Shown here: piece after piece, positions 8,707 to 16,738 of the stretch | Position numbering within the stretch: position 1 is the first letter of the stretch | Layout of the letters: each line of letters opens with the position of its first letter | Source: an uncultured Draconibacterium sp. | Lineage (GTDB): Bacteria; Bacteroidota; Bacteroidia; Bacteroidales; Prolixibacteraceae | Direction of reading: 5' to 3' | Assembly: GCF_963675065.1 (NCBI RefSeq) | Contig: NZ_OY775906.1 | Location: forward strand, 2,520,001 to 2,584,000 | DNA: 64,000 nt | Program-made: the position numbers and the translations under genes | Notes under the pieces: model-generated | Seen by the model: only the letters and a program-made list of their open reading frames with translations | Databases searched by the model: none | Told to the model about the DNA's origin: nothing

Positions 8707-9897
8707 TTATTTCCAAAGATTTGGCAGAAAGCGGTAATACAGTAAGTGCCGCCAGGTTGACCAAACATGACCGCCACTACCGCCCACATAATAATCGTAT
8801 TCGATGTTGTGATTGTCAAGTGCCTTACACAATCCATCAACTCGTTGGCTAAAAAATCCTTTGGCTTCTTCAGTACCCTGTCCGATAAAAAGGTAATCTA
8901 CTTTGTCGTTTACCTTCGGATCATTCAGAAATTGTGAAAGCGTAGTTTCTGCAGTTACATCTCCGGCACTTAAAATTCCAAAATTCGCAAATAAATCGAG
9001 CGAACGGAAGCCAATAAACATACTGTGTCGTCCACCCATCGACAAACCGGAAATAGCGCGTCCTTTTGGATTTTGAATGGTGCTGTAACTTGCATCAACC
9101 AATGGAATAACATGGTTACGCAGTTCTTTTTCAAAAATATCGAAAGTGAGTTCGGCGTGCTGTGGATGATTACGGTGAATCACCTGGTTGTTTGGAATAG
9201 CAATAATCATCGGTTTCGCTTTCCCCTCGGCCAGTAAATTATCCAGAATGAGGTTCGCGCGGCCGTCGTAAATCCAGTTCGATGGTAATTCGCCGCTACC
9301 GCCCACAAGATAAAGCACCGGGTATTCTTTAGAAGGATCGTAACCCGGTGGTGTGTACACATACATTTCGCGTTCGCCATTGGTAACATCCGAATGATAT
9401 ATGTGGCGTGTTACATTTCCGTGAGGTACGTTTTTGGCATCGTAATACGCCGGGCCGTCGCCGTGCACTATCAACTGGCTATAAGGTGGCATGGCCGTAA
9501 AAGCAGCCATTGTGTTGCTCGGGTCGCAAATTTGCATGCCATCAACGTTAAAATGATAAGCATACATATCGGGTTCGAAAGGCCCCACCGTTACCGACCA
9601 AATTCCATCTTCACCTTTTTCAAGCGGAAGTGGCTCACGCCCTCTGCCAAGAGCCGTAAGAATGGTTCCATCCGTAATTGTAACCACTTTGGCTTCAGGT
9701 GCTTTTAATCGAAAAGTCACCATATGATCGTCGTGCACTTCAGGTGAATTTAAAGGCGCACTAAAGGGAATTAATCCTTCGGTGTCTTTTTGTGGATTAT
9801 AATCGAGATTAACATTGGCCTGCTGCGCTTGTAATAAAACCGGAAAAAGTAAAAGGCACACCAAAGTTGATAGATTAAAAGTAATAATGGATTTCAT
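8707..9897 (-). CDS. CE1-type esterase with N-terminal immunoglobulin-like domain (feruloyl/acetyl xylan esterase-like)
   Basis: A 396-residue exported esterase: signal peptide ending LLQAQ, an E-set/CBM48-like beta-sandwich (about 40-145), then an alpha/beta-hydrolase of the esterase D/Fes type. Catalytic residues visible are Ser286 in SGLSMGG, Glu344 in GQGTEEAKG (where CE1 enzymes usually have Asp) and His377 in GGHVWSTW. The linker signature VPHGNVTRHIYHS and YTPPGYDPSKEYPVLYLVGG are shared with the other eight paralogues in the window. It is the most divergent of the two-domain forms around the histidine, having GGHVW instead of TAHEW. Its start faces the tannase-family gene across a 220-base divergent region, so both may answer to one regulator. 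Ferulate or acetate removal from xylan is likely but not distinguishable from sequence. Confidence 0.9.
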   Translation of the reverse strand: MKSIITFNLSTLVCLLLFPVLLQAQQANVNLDYNPQKDTEGLIPFSAPLNSPEVHDDHMVTFRLKAPEAKVVTITDGTILTALGRGREPLPLEKGEDGIWSVTVGPFEPDMYAYHFNVDGMQICDPSNTMAAFTAMPPYSQLIVHGDGPAYYDAKNVPHGNVTRHIYHSDVTNGEREMYVYTPPGYDPSKEYPVLYLVGGSGELPSNWIYDGRANLILDNLLAEGKAKPMIIAIPNNQVIHRNHPQHAELTFDIFEKELRNHVIPLVDASYSTIQNPKGRAISGLSMGGRHSMFIGFRSLDLFANFGILSAGDVTAETTLSQFLNDPKVNDKVDYLFIGQGTEEAKGFFSQRVDGLCKALDNHNIEYDYYVGGSGGHVWSTWRHLLYYRFLPNLWK

Positions 9898-9987
9898 CTT
9901 ATAGGAATTAGTTTTAATAAGTTCAACTTTACGAAATTAAAATATAGTTATAATTAAGTTGAATGATTCATGAATAAATATTTTGTA

Positions 9988-10026
9988 TTTTGACTTTTAA
10001 ACCGTTTAAAGGTTTAAAAGTCAAAA
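9988..10026. promoter_or_regulatory. Perfect 16-base palindrome in the divergent esterase/tannase promoter
   Basis: Arms TTTTGACTTTTAAACC (9988-10003) and GGTTTAAAAGTCAAAA (10011-10026) are exact reverse complements around the loop GTTTAAA. It lies between two divergently transcribed genes, 91 bases from each chosen start (minus-strand ATG 9897, plus-strand ATG 10118), so it is not an ordinary terminator. A shared operator is the simplest reading. Confidence 0.6.
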
Positions 10027-10117
10027 TCAGACTAACTCATGATTTATTTTAACATAATAACAAATCTAGTATAATGAGCCAATGAATCAGGCTCAAATCA
10101 ATATTAAACATAAAAAA

Positions 10118-11872
10118 ATGACAAAATTATTCAGCTCTTTTTTACCACTATTGCTTTTAGTATGTACCATTGCATTGGGCCAAACCAAAGCTCCTGTTAA
10201 CATTAACATTAGCAAATCCGATTTGGAAAAAGCAGGAACATCAATTCCCATTGAAATGATTGGAGAGCCGGTTGGCTCAGTTAAGCTATATGAACCCCGA
10301 TGGGTTGAAGAAACAGATGATACACCTGCACATGGAGTAATTGAAGGATCAATATTTTCAGTCGATCCCAATGGCTGGCCCATTAATTTCAGAGTTATTT
10401 TACCATCAATCTGGTCACAACGTGCCATGCAAACAGGCGGAGGCGGTATGAATGGTACAATCACAGTTCGTGAGGGTCGCAATTCAATGCTTAATAAAGG
10501 ATTTAGCTTATACGGTAGTGATTCTGGTCATCAGGCTGGCGCTATGTGGCCGGGTGCTCCGGCTCCTGAGCACCTGGCTACCGGCCCCGAAGAAGGCGAT
10601 GTCTGGGCTTTAAACGACGAAGCCATCATGAACATGGGCTACATGCAAATGAAAAAAACTCACGATGCTGCCATGGTTATTATGGAGCGGGTTTATGGTA
10701 AACAGCCTGTTTACAATTACTACGTTGGTTCATCGCATGGTGGACGCGAAGGTTTAACAGTAGCACAGCGCTATCCAAAAGATTATAACGGAATCATTTC
10801 AAATGTGCCTATTGTAAATTTTTCATCATTAATGTTGGCGCCAGAATTAATGAAGATTCAGGAAAAACCGCTTGAGAATTGGGTAACTCCAGCAAAAGTG
10901 AATGCCATACGAGCTGAATTTTTCAGACAATGCGATGCGCTTGATGGATTAGCAGACGGAATCATCAACAACTACTATGCAGCCAGGGCTATTTTCAATG
11001 TAAAAGATGGCGTTGGGCCTAAAGATCCATGGGCTGCCCTACGTGCTCCCGGTAATGTTGATCCTGATCCGGAAGACAATTCAGTGAATGCGAAATTGAC
11101 CGATGGCCAGATAAAAACCATGGAATTCGTTTACAGTCCTTATGAATTTGCAACACCTTTAGCAAATGGTGTAAAATCGTTTGGGATGTGGATACCAACC
11201 ATTTCGCCCGATGGCTTTGGAATGATTACGGGAAACCGCTACAAAGGACAAGAGGGTGCCGATGAAAATGCAAAAAAACATTTTTCATTGGGAACACTTG
11301 GCGTAACCGGTTTTCTGATGCAGGATTTAGAAGCCAATACCCTTGACTATGTTGAAGGGGGCAAATGGAACAAACGCAGAGAAGAGCTATCAGCATGGCT
11401 TGATTCTACTGATCCTGATTTGACAGAGTTTTATAACAACGGAGGTAAAATAATTATAACAATTGGAGGAATGGATAATATTGCATCGTCTGGTGCACAA
11501 ATTGATTATTACCAATCGTTGCTTGACAAATTTGGACGCAAAACCATTGATAAATTTGCCCGCATGTATGTTGCACCTCATGGTGGCCACGGTTTATCAG
11601 GCAAAAGCAACAGTGTGAATGGTTTGGGTGAACCTGTTGATGTTAAAAACCTTCCAGGCCCCAATGGCGATGATAATATGAAGTTACTGATGGAGTGGGT
11701 TGAAGAAAATAAGGCACCATCCAAAACTCTTGTTATTGATCCGCAAGGTAAAATTAAAACTGAAAAGGAAGGAGAAGGGTATTTGCTGTGCTCGTATCCG
11801 AATTATCAAAAATATGTTGATGGACCTGTCGATCAGGTTTCATCGTATGAAAGCGAAGCACCAAAGAAATAG
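10118..11872 (+). CDS. Tannase/feruloyl esterase family enzyme lacking the family disulfide
   Basis: One of three complete plus-strand genes in the window. The ATG at 10118 is chosen over the in-frame ATG at 10082 because it starts a compact signal peptide (MTKLFSSFLPLLLLVCTIALGQ). The protein (584 residues) matches the tannase/feruloyl esterase family. The nucleophile motif is YVGSSHGGREGL (Ser206), followed by AQRYPKDYNGI; a calcium-loop-like CDALDGLADGII follows. The acid is Asp453 in IGGMDNIASSG and the His is His491 in PHGGHG. Characterised members have a CS-D-HC arrangement in which a Cys before the Ser and a Cys after the His form a disulfide. Here these are Ser205 and Gly492, so the disulfide is absent. 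Likely role: release of hydroxycinnamate or gallate-type esters. It ends at a bidirectional terminator facing the CE1 cluster. Confidence 0.88.
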   Translation: MTKLFSSFLPLLLLVCTIALGQTKAPVNINISKSDLEKAGTSIPIEMIGEPVGSVKLYEPRWVEETDDTPAHGVIEGSIFSVDPNGWPINFRVILPSIWSQRAMQTGGGGMNGTITVREGRNSMLNKGFSLYGSDSGHQAGAMWPGAPAPEHLATGPEEGDVWALNDEAIMNMGYMQMKKTHDAAMVIMERVYGKQPVYNYYVGSSHGGREGLTVAQRYPKDYNGIISNVPIVNFSSLMLAPELMKIQEKPLENWVTPAKVNAIRAEFFRQCDALDGLADGIINNYYAARAIFNVKDGVGPKDPWAALRAPGNVDPDPEDNSVNAKLTDGQIKTMEFVYSPYEFATPLANGVKSFGMWIPTISPDGFGMITGNRYKGQEGADENAKKHFSLGTLGVTGFLMQDLEANTLDYVEGGKWNKRREELSAWLDSTDPDLTEFYNNGGKIIITIGGMDNIASSGAQIDYYQSLLDKFGRKTIDKFARMYVAPHGGHGLSGKSNSVNGLGEPVDVKNLPGPNGDDNMKLLMEWVEENKAPSKTLVIDPQGKIKTEKEGEGYLLCSYPNYQKYVDGPVDQVSSYESEAPKK

Positions 11873-11879
11873 TGGCAAT

Positions 11880-11916
11880 AAAAAAGCTTCAGTTCAAATT
11901 GAACTGAAGCTTTTTT
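11880..11916. terminator. Bidirectional intrinsic terminator
   Basis: A 16-base perfect stem (AAAAAAGCTTCAGTTC / GAACTGAAGCTTTTTT) with loop AAATT lies between convergent genes, the plus-strand tannase-family gene ending at 11872 and the minus-strand CE1 gene ending at 11933. It is flanked by A- and T-runs, so it can terminate transcripts from both sides. Confidence 0.9.
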
Positions 11917-11932
11917 TTATTTTTTCAAATAA

Positions 11933-13081
11933 CTATTTAAAAACCCTCGTTGCAAAATCATGCAGCGACTTTCGCCATACCTGCCATTCATGGTCGCCGG
12001 GAAAAGAATTAAACTCCACTTCGAGGCCGTTTTCGCGCATCACTTTTACCGCCTTTTTGGTATGTTCAATACGCATATCCTGCTCGCCGCACGAGATGTA
12101 GAATAAATCCAGATTTTTATTAAATTTATCCGACTCCGATAAAAGTCCCGGAATTTCTTTTTCAGCATCAAAACCACTTCCCGAAGTTCTGATTCCACCA
12201 AACAGTCCGGTGCTAAACACGCCAACAGAACCAAAATATTCGGGGCTTTCCAGTCCAACAAAAAACGACTGCCCACCTCCCATCGAGAGTCCGCAAATAG
12301 CACGATTATCAGCATCTGGCAGCGTGCGGTAATTTGTATCGATAAACGGGACGATATTTTTCGTCATTTCTTCTTTGAAAGGAGCCATTCCCTTACTACT
12401 GTAGCCGCCAAAAGTCCGGCCTGGTGCTGTAACGTTTCCGTTGGAGATGACCACAATCATTGGTTTGGCTTTTCCTTCGGCAATCAGGTTATCCAGTATA
12501 ATATCGGTTTTTCCCTGCACAGCCCAACCGGTTTCATCTTCCCCTCCACCGTGCTGAATATAAACCACCGGATATTTCTCGCGGGAATTTGTATCGTAGC
12601 CCGGAGGCGTATAAACAAAGAGACGTCTCCAGCTTTTGGTGTATTCCGAATAGTAGTATTTCGAACTTAAAGCACCGTGCGGAACATCTTTTATTGTATA
12701 AAAATCAATGCCTTTTTCAGGAATCTCAATGGCACTGGCCATTCTGCCCATACCGTAAAACGACTCACTTGCAGGGTCGGCAACTTTTACTCCGTCGATA
12801 ACCAATGAATAATAGTGAAATCCCGGAACCTGCGGATCGGTTGTAACACTCCAAACTCCCTGGTCATCTTTGGTCATATCATACAGCTTTCCCAAATCAA
12901 TCTGAACTTTTTTAGCATCAGGAGCCTTCACCCTGAAAATCACACTTAAATCAGTTTGAATTTTAGGATATTCAGCACCGGCCACATTACTTGTAGCTGG
13001 TACTGATTTTTGATTCTCTTGTCCCAAACAAAACATACTTGCCTGAGCAATAATCATTAATATTAACAGAAAGTGCTTCAT
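11933..13081 (-). CDS. CE1-type esterase with N-terminal immunoglobulin-like domain (last of the tandem array)
   Basis: A 382-residue exported esterase: signal peptide ending MFCLGQ, E-set domain (about 35-125, with VPGFHYYSLVIDGVKVADP), then the CE1 hydrolase domain. Ser266 lies in CGLSMGGGQS, His364 in GDHEWQVW, and the acid is Asp335 in SCGEQD. It is one of only two of the nine window paralogues that keep Asp as the probable triad acid. The GGGQS elbow is shared with the single-domain CE1 at 56039. The segment between the central strand (VVISNGN) and the catalytic elbow is short compared with its neighbours. It lies 10 bases downstream of the next CE1 gene, so it is the promoter-distal member of an operon ending at the terminator at 11880-11916. 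Substrate: acyl esters on xylan, unresolved. Confidence 0.9.
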   Translation of the reverse strand: MKHFLLILMIIAQASMFCLGQENQKSVPATSNVAGAEYPKIQTDLSVIFRVKAPDAKKVQIDLGKLYDMTKDDQGVWSVTTDPQVPGFHYYSLVIDGVKVADPASESFYGMGRMASAIEIPEKGIDFYTIKDVPHGALSSKYYYSEYTKSWRRLFVYTPPGYDTNSREKYPVVYIQHGGGEDETGWAVQGKTDIILDNLIAEGKAKPMIVVISNGNVTAPGRTFGGYSSKGMAPFKEEMTKNIVPFIDTNYRTLPDADNRAICGLSMGGGQSFFVGLESPEYFGSVGVFSTGLFGGIRTSGSGFDAEKEIPGLLSESDKFNKNLDLFYISCGEQDMRIEHTKKAVKVMRENGLEVEFNSFPGDHEWQVWRKSLHDFATRVFK

Positions 13082-13091
13082 TTATAACAAT

Positions 13092-14291
13092 TTATTTCTT
13101 TTGAAAAAGAAGTTGAGCAAAACCATACAAGCTTTTTCTCCACGTTTGAAATTCATGTGCCGTTCCGGGTGCTTCGTAATACACATTATTAATACCTGCA
13201 TTATCAAGCGCCTCATGAATAGCCCTGCCGGAACGGGGACCTTCTTTTGACCCCATCGACACGTAGAACAATTTTACCTGCTTGTTAAATTCGTCGGGTT
13301 TTGCCAGCAAGCCATTATAACCGGTTTCAACGCCTGGAAATCCAAACGGAGCACTAAAAACACCAATGCTGGCAAACTTATCGAGATTGGCCTGCGAAAT
13401 TTGGTAGGTTTGTGTTCCCCCCAGCGAAAGACCAGCAATTGCCCGGTTTTCGCGATCGCTTAATGTTCTGAACTGTTTATCGATTGTAGGAATCAGATCG
13501 GTGATAATGGTTTCTGTAAATTCATCCCAGAAATTAGGTCCTTGCCCGGGAGCTCCCGGACGTCCCGGCCCCTGTCTTTCAGGTTTGGGAAGTATTTTAC
13601 CCGATTTATCGCGAATGGGCGTATTAAAAGCTCTGGCAATTCCACCATCTTCCATTACAATAATCATTGGTTTTGCTTTGCCCTGGGCGATTAAATTATC
13701 GAGAATGAAATTAGTGCGCCCCTGATTTGGCCATGCGCGCCTGTCTTCGCCCATACCGTGCTGCAAATAAAGCACCGGATATTTTTTATCAACATCCTTG
13801 TCGTAACCCGGAGGGGTATAAACATAAGCATGACGAGGCTCGTTGAACGATTTTGACCAATAATAAACTGAACGAACCTGGCCATGAGGAACATTCTTTA
13901 TATCGTAAAAATCAACTCCTGCTTCCGGGATTTCCATTCCACTCATAATGCGGCTTGCACCAAAAAATGTTTCACTAAAAGGATCGGCAACGTCTACACC
14001 ATCTATTTTTAAGGTATAATAATGAAACCCCGGATCCTGTGGCTGAGTTACGCCTGTCCAAACACCATCGTCGCCTTTCGTTAGTGGAACATTTCCAAGA
14101 CTAACTGAAATACTGGTTGCTTCAGGTGCTTGTATGCGAAAATATACCTGCCCTAAAGAATCGACACGAGGATACTCGGCTCCTAATATATTGGTTGACG
14201 CAGGTTTTGTTCCTGCAGGAAAATCATTGTTTTGTGTATGCCCTACTGAACTTATTACGAACAGTAGAAGCACTAAAATAAGATTCTTCAT
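13092..14291 (-). CDS. CE1-type esterase with N-terminal immunoglobulin-like domain and Pro/Gly-rich loop
   Basis: A 399-residue exported esterase with the array architecture: signal peptide ending VGHTQ, E-set domain to about residue 130, VPHGQVRSVYYWS linker, CE1 domain. Triad candidates are Ser289 in AGLSLGGTQT, Glu350 in MGSKEG and His379 in GTAHEFQTW. A long Pro/Gly/Arg-rich insertion (about residues 224-253, including GPGRPGAPGQGP) sits between the strand ending IIVMEDGG and the helix preceding the catalytic Ser. The same position varies strongly in length and composition among the paralogues and may shape the acyl- or sugar-binding entrance. It is packed 10 bases from the downstream and 16 from the upstream esterase gene, so all three are co-transcribed. 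Feruloyl or acetyl xylan esterase activity is inferred from family. Confidence 0.9.
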   Translation of the reverse strand: MKNLILVLLLFVISSVGHTQNNDFPAGTKPASTNILGAEYPRVDSLGQVYFRIQAPEATSISVSLGNVPLTKGDDGVWTGVTQPQDPGFHYYTLKIDGVDVADPFSETFFGASRIMSGMEIPEAGVDFYDIKNVPHGQVRSVYYWSKSFNEPRHAYVYTPPGYDKDVDKKYPVLYLQHGMGEDRRAWPNQGRTNFILDNLIAQGKAKPMIIVMEDGGIARAFNTPIRDKSGKILPKPERQGPGRPGAPGQGPNFWDEFTETIITDLIPTIDKQFRTLSDRENRAIAGLSLGGTQTYQISQANLDKFASIGVFSAPFGFPGVETGYNGLLAKPDEFNKQVKLFYVSMGSKEGPRSGRAIHEALDNAGINNVYYEAPGTAHEFQTWRKSLYGFAQLLFQKK

Positions 14292-14307
14292 TTCTTGATT
14301 TAATTAA

Positions 14308-15450
14308 TTATTTGAACAACAACTGGGCATACTGATGTAAATCCCTGCGCCAGGTTTGCCACTCGTGGGCAGTTTCAGGCGACTCATAATACACATAATC
14401 GATGCCCTGTTTTTCGAGCATATTTCGGAAAGCACCAACTGAGCCGGGAAAAGGTTCTGGTTCTTTGGTTCCCAAACCCAGCCAGAAAACTTTCATCTGC
14501 TTATTTACAGATTTCCCGTTTTTAAAGGCTCCGTTTAAAAAAGTTTCCACATTAATTTCGTCGGAACTAGGGTAATTGGATGTACCGCTAAAACCGCCGT
14601 AATAAGCAAACTCATCGAGGTTGTTCATACAAATTCGCATGGTTTGATTGGCGCCCATCGACAAGCCCGCAATGGCGCGATGCTCACGATCAGCAATTGT
14701 TCGGAAGCGTTTATCGATCATCGGAATGATTTCGTTCATCATCACCTCTTCGAAAACCATGGCAGGACGACCGCCGCCTGAACTTTGTGGTTTATAGGCA
14801 TAACCGTTGTCCATAACAATAATCATAGGCACCGCTTTTTGGGCTGCAATCAGGTTATCCAAAATGCGGTTTGCATGTCCCTGGCTTGCCCATCCGGTTT
14901 CGTCTTCAAAACTTCCGTGTTGCAGGTAAAGTACCGGATATTGTTTTTTTTGATTATCGTTGTACTCTGCAGGTGTATAAACAAAACAACGGCGAAACGA
15001 CTGCGTAATTTCAGAGAAATAGGGCTGCTCGCTAACCATACCGTGTGGCACATCTTTCAGCGCATAAATCTCCATGTCGTCGGCCGGAATTTCGATACCA
15101 CTTCCCCAGCGGCCGGCACCATAAAAATATTTGGTTCCCGGATCGGGTACCGAGGCTCCATCAACATTTAACTGGTAGTAATGAAAACCAACATCCTGAG
15201 GTTCCGATTCACCAGTCCACACGCCGTTTTCGTCTTTTTTCATTTCATATTTTACGCCGCCAATATCGAGTCTGACATTGTTGGCTTCCGGTGCTGAAAT
15301 CTGCGCACGAACCCGGCCCTCAGAATTCACCTGAGGAAATTGTTTGCCGGGCTGATTTACCGATGACGGCTGAAAATCCTCAACCACATCCTGAGCGGCA
15401 CAAATTCCGCTTATGAATAGAGCCGCAATTAATATGACTATATTCTTCAT
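14308..15450 (-). CDS. CE1-type esterase with N-terminal immunoglobulin-like domain, variant elbow GLSMGA
   Basis: A 380-residue exported paralogue: signal peptide ending GICAAQ, E-set domain with GVWTGESEPQDVGFHYYQL, linker VPHGMVSEQPYFS, CE1 domain. Ser264 lies in GLSMGANQT, where the second Gly after the Ser is Ala; the other array members have GLS(M/L)GG. The acid is probably Glu330 in LGTKE and the His is His362 in TAHEWQTW. The usual YTPPGYD is YTPAEYND here. These changes keep the triad but alter the oxyanion surroundings and suggest a different leaving group. It starts three bases after the stop of the 15454 gene and precedes the 13092 gene by 16 bases, so it lies mid-operon. The E-set half is close to those of 16739 and 18035, while the catalytic half diverges more. 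Confidence 0.9.
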   Translation of the reverse strand: MKNIVILIAALFISGICAAQDVVEDFQPSSVNQPGKQFPQVNSEGRVRAQISAPEANNVRLDIGGVKYEMKKDENGVWTGESEPQDVGFHYYQLNVDGASVPDPGTKYFYGAGRWGSGIEIPADDMEIYALKDVPHGMVSEQPYFSEITQSFRRCFVYTPAEYNDNQKKQYPVLYLQHGSFEDETGWASQGHANRILDNLIAAQKAVPMIIVMDNGYAYKPQSSGGGRPAMVFEEVMMNEIIPMIDKRFRTIADREHRAIAGLSMGANQTMRICMNNLDEFAYYGGFSGTSNYPSSDEINVETFLNGAFKNGKSVNKQMKVFWLGLGTKEPEPFPGSVGAFRNMLEKQGIDYVYYESPETAHEWQTWRRDLHQYAQLLFK

Positions 15451-15453
15451 AAG

Positions 15454-16578
15454 TTATTCTTTAAACAGTAGCGGAGCCAGTTGATACAAACTTCTGCGCC
15501 AGGTTTGAAACTCGTGTGCAGTGCCTTCCGAAACATACGAAACCGCGTTGTAACCGGCATCTTTTAATACTTTGGCCGCATTTTTCACTCCATCCGGACG
15601 TTCTTTGCTACCACAACTGATAAATACCAGCTTCAGGTTCGAATGATCTTTGATATCCTCAGGAGCATAAACGCCACCACTTAACAGCGCATAATACGAA
15701 AACACTTCCGGTCTGTTCAATGTGATATCTTTTGTTTCCATACCACCCATCGACAGACCAGCCATAGCGCGGTGTGCCTGATCAGGAATAGTTCGGAATT
15801 GCTCATCAACATATGGAATCAGCTCATCTACCAAAACCGTTTGAAACGGAGTAACGTCGAAATTACGCAGACCGCCAAATTTGATTTCGTTGGTCATTCC
15901 GTAGGTATTCACAATGATAAACGGATCAATTTTACCTTCGGCTATCAGGTTATCCATAATCAGATTGGCACGTCCCTGGTTCATCCAGGCTGTTTCATCT
16001 TCGCCCCAGCCGTGTTGCAGGTAAAGCACAGGGTAACTTTTTGACTGATTTTTATAATAACCCGGAGGTGTGTAAACAAAAGCCCTGCGCGAAGTTTCGG
16101 TACTTGGCGAAGGAAAAAGTACCTGCTGAACATGTCCGTGAGGAACATTTTTCAGGGCATAAAAATCCTGGTCGTGTGCAGGAATTTCGATACCGCTTTC
16201 CCAACGTACCGATCCGTAATAGTTCAACGCTCCCGGATCATTAAAAACACCACCATCGATGGTTACGTGGTAATAATGGAAACCTTCGTCCATTGGGCCG
16301 GCAGTGGTTCCCATCCATACGCCTTCGTCGTTTTTGGCAAGCGGAGTTCCGCCTCTTGTTCCTCCTAAACCAAGGCTTACTACCACACTTTGTGCTTCGG
16401 GAGCTTCAATGCGGAAACGCGCGTATCCCTGCGAGTTTACCATGGGATATTCTTTTCCGGGTTGGTTTAATGTTGATGGTTTAAAGTCTTCTTTTATGGC
16501 CGGTTTTTCGCTTTGAGCGATACACAGCGTAAGTGAGAAAACAAAGAACACGATTAATGTTGAGATGTATTTCTTCAT
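15454..16578 (-). CDS. CE1-type esterase with N-terminal immunoglobulin-like domain
   Basis: A 374-residue exported paralogue: signal peptide ending TLCIAQ, E-set domain (about 35-130) with a Gly-rich loop LGLGGTRGGTP not seen in the neighbours, then the CE1 domain. Ser276 lies in AGLSMGGMET, Glu326 in SCGSKERPDG is the probable triad acid, and His355 is in GTAHEFQTW. The loop before the Ser (MTNEIKFGGLRNFDV) lacks the Pro/Arg-rich insertion of the neighbours. It is the first gene of a tight four-gene run (15454, 14308, 13092, 11933; gaps 3, 16 and 10 bases) and follows a 160-base gap containing a decayed palindromic repeat, so its promoter may lie in that gap. Family membership is secure; the ester cleaved is not. 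Confidence 0.9.
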   Translation of the reverse strand: MKKYISTLIVFFVFSLTLCIAQSEKPAIKEDFKPSTLNQPGKEYPMVNSQGYARFRIEAPEAQSVVVSLGLGGTRGGTPLAKNDEGVWMGTTAGPMDEGFHYYHVTIDGGVFNDPGALNYYGSVRWESGIEIPAHDQDFYALKNVPHGHVQQVLFPSPSTETSRRAFVYTPPGYYKNQSKSYPVLYLQHGWGEDETAWMNQGRANLIMDNLIAEGKIDPFIIVNTYGMTNEIKFGGLRNFDVTPFQTVLVDELIPYVDEQFRTIPDQAHRAMAGLSMGGMETKDITLNRPEVFSYYALLSGGVYAPEDIKDHSNLKLVFISCGSKERPDGVKNAAKVLKDAGYNAVSYVSEGTAHEFQTWRRSLYQLAPLLFKE

Positions 16579-16653
16579 GTTTTTAAAATTATTTATTTAC
16601 AGTTGATAGTTCACTATTTTAGGCAGAATTAATCACAAGCCGTTGATAAACAG

Positions 16654-16696
16654 CTCGACTCCGCTCACTGAGATAATCAGATTGAACGAAGTCGAA
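16654..16696. repeat. Degenerate copy of the CTTCGACT/CGAAGTCG palindromic repeat
   Basis: CTCGACTCCGCTCACTGAG (16654-16672) and TTGAACGAAGTCGA (16682-16695) correspond to the arms of the palindrome at 8611-8655 with several substitutions. It sits in the 160-base gap between two CE1 genes. Both copies lie in gaps between esterase genes, which may only reflect where insertion is tolerated. Confidence 0.55.
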
Positions 16697-16738
16697 AACA
16701 GGTTCTAGCTTTTCTTTACTAATCCTACCGGCATGTTT

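Noticed and set aside
11880..11916. Strong palindrome as a possible novel element
   Set aside because: It lies between convergent genes with flanking A and T runs and is fully explained as a bidirectional terminator.
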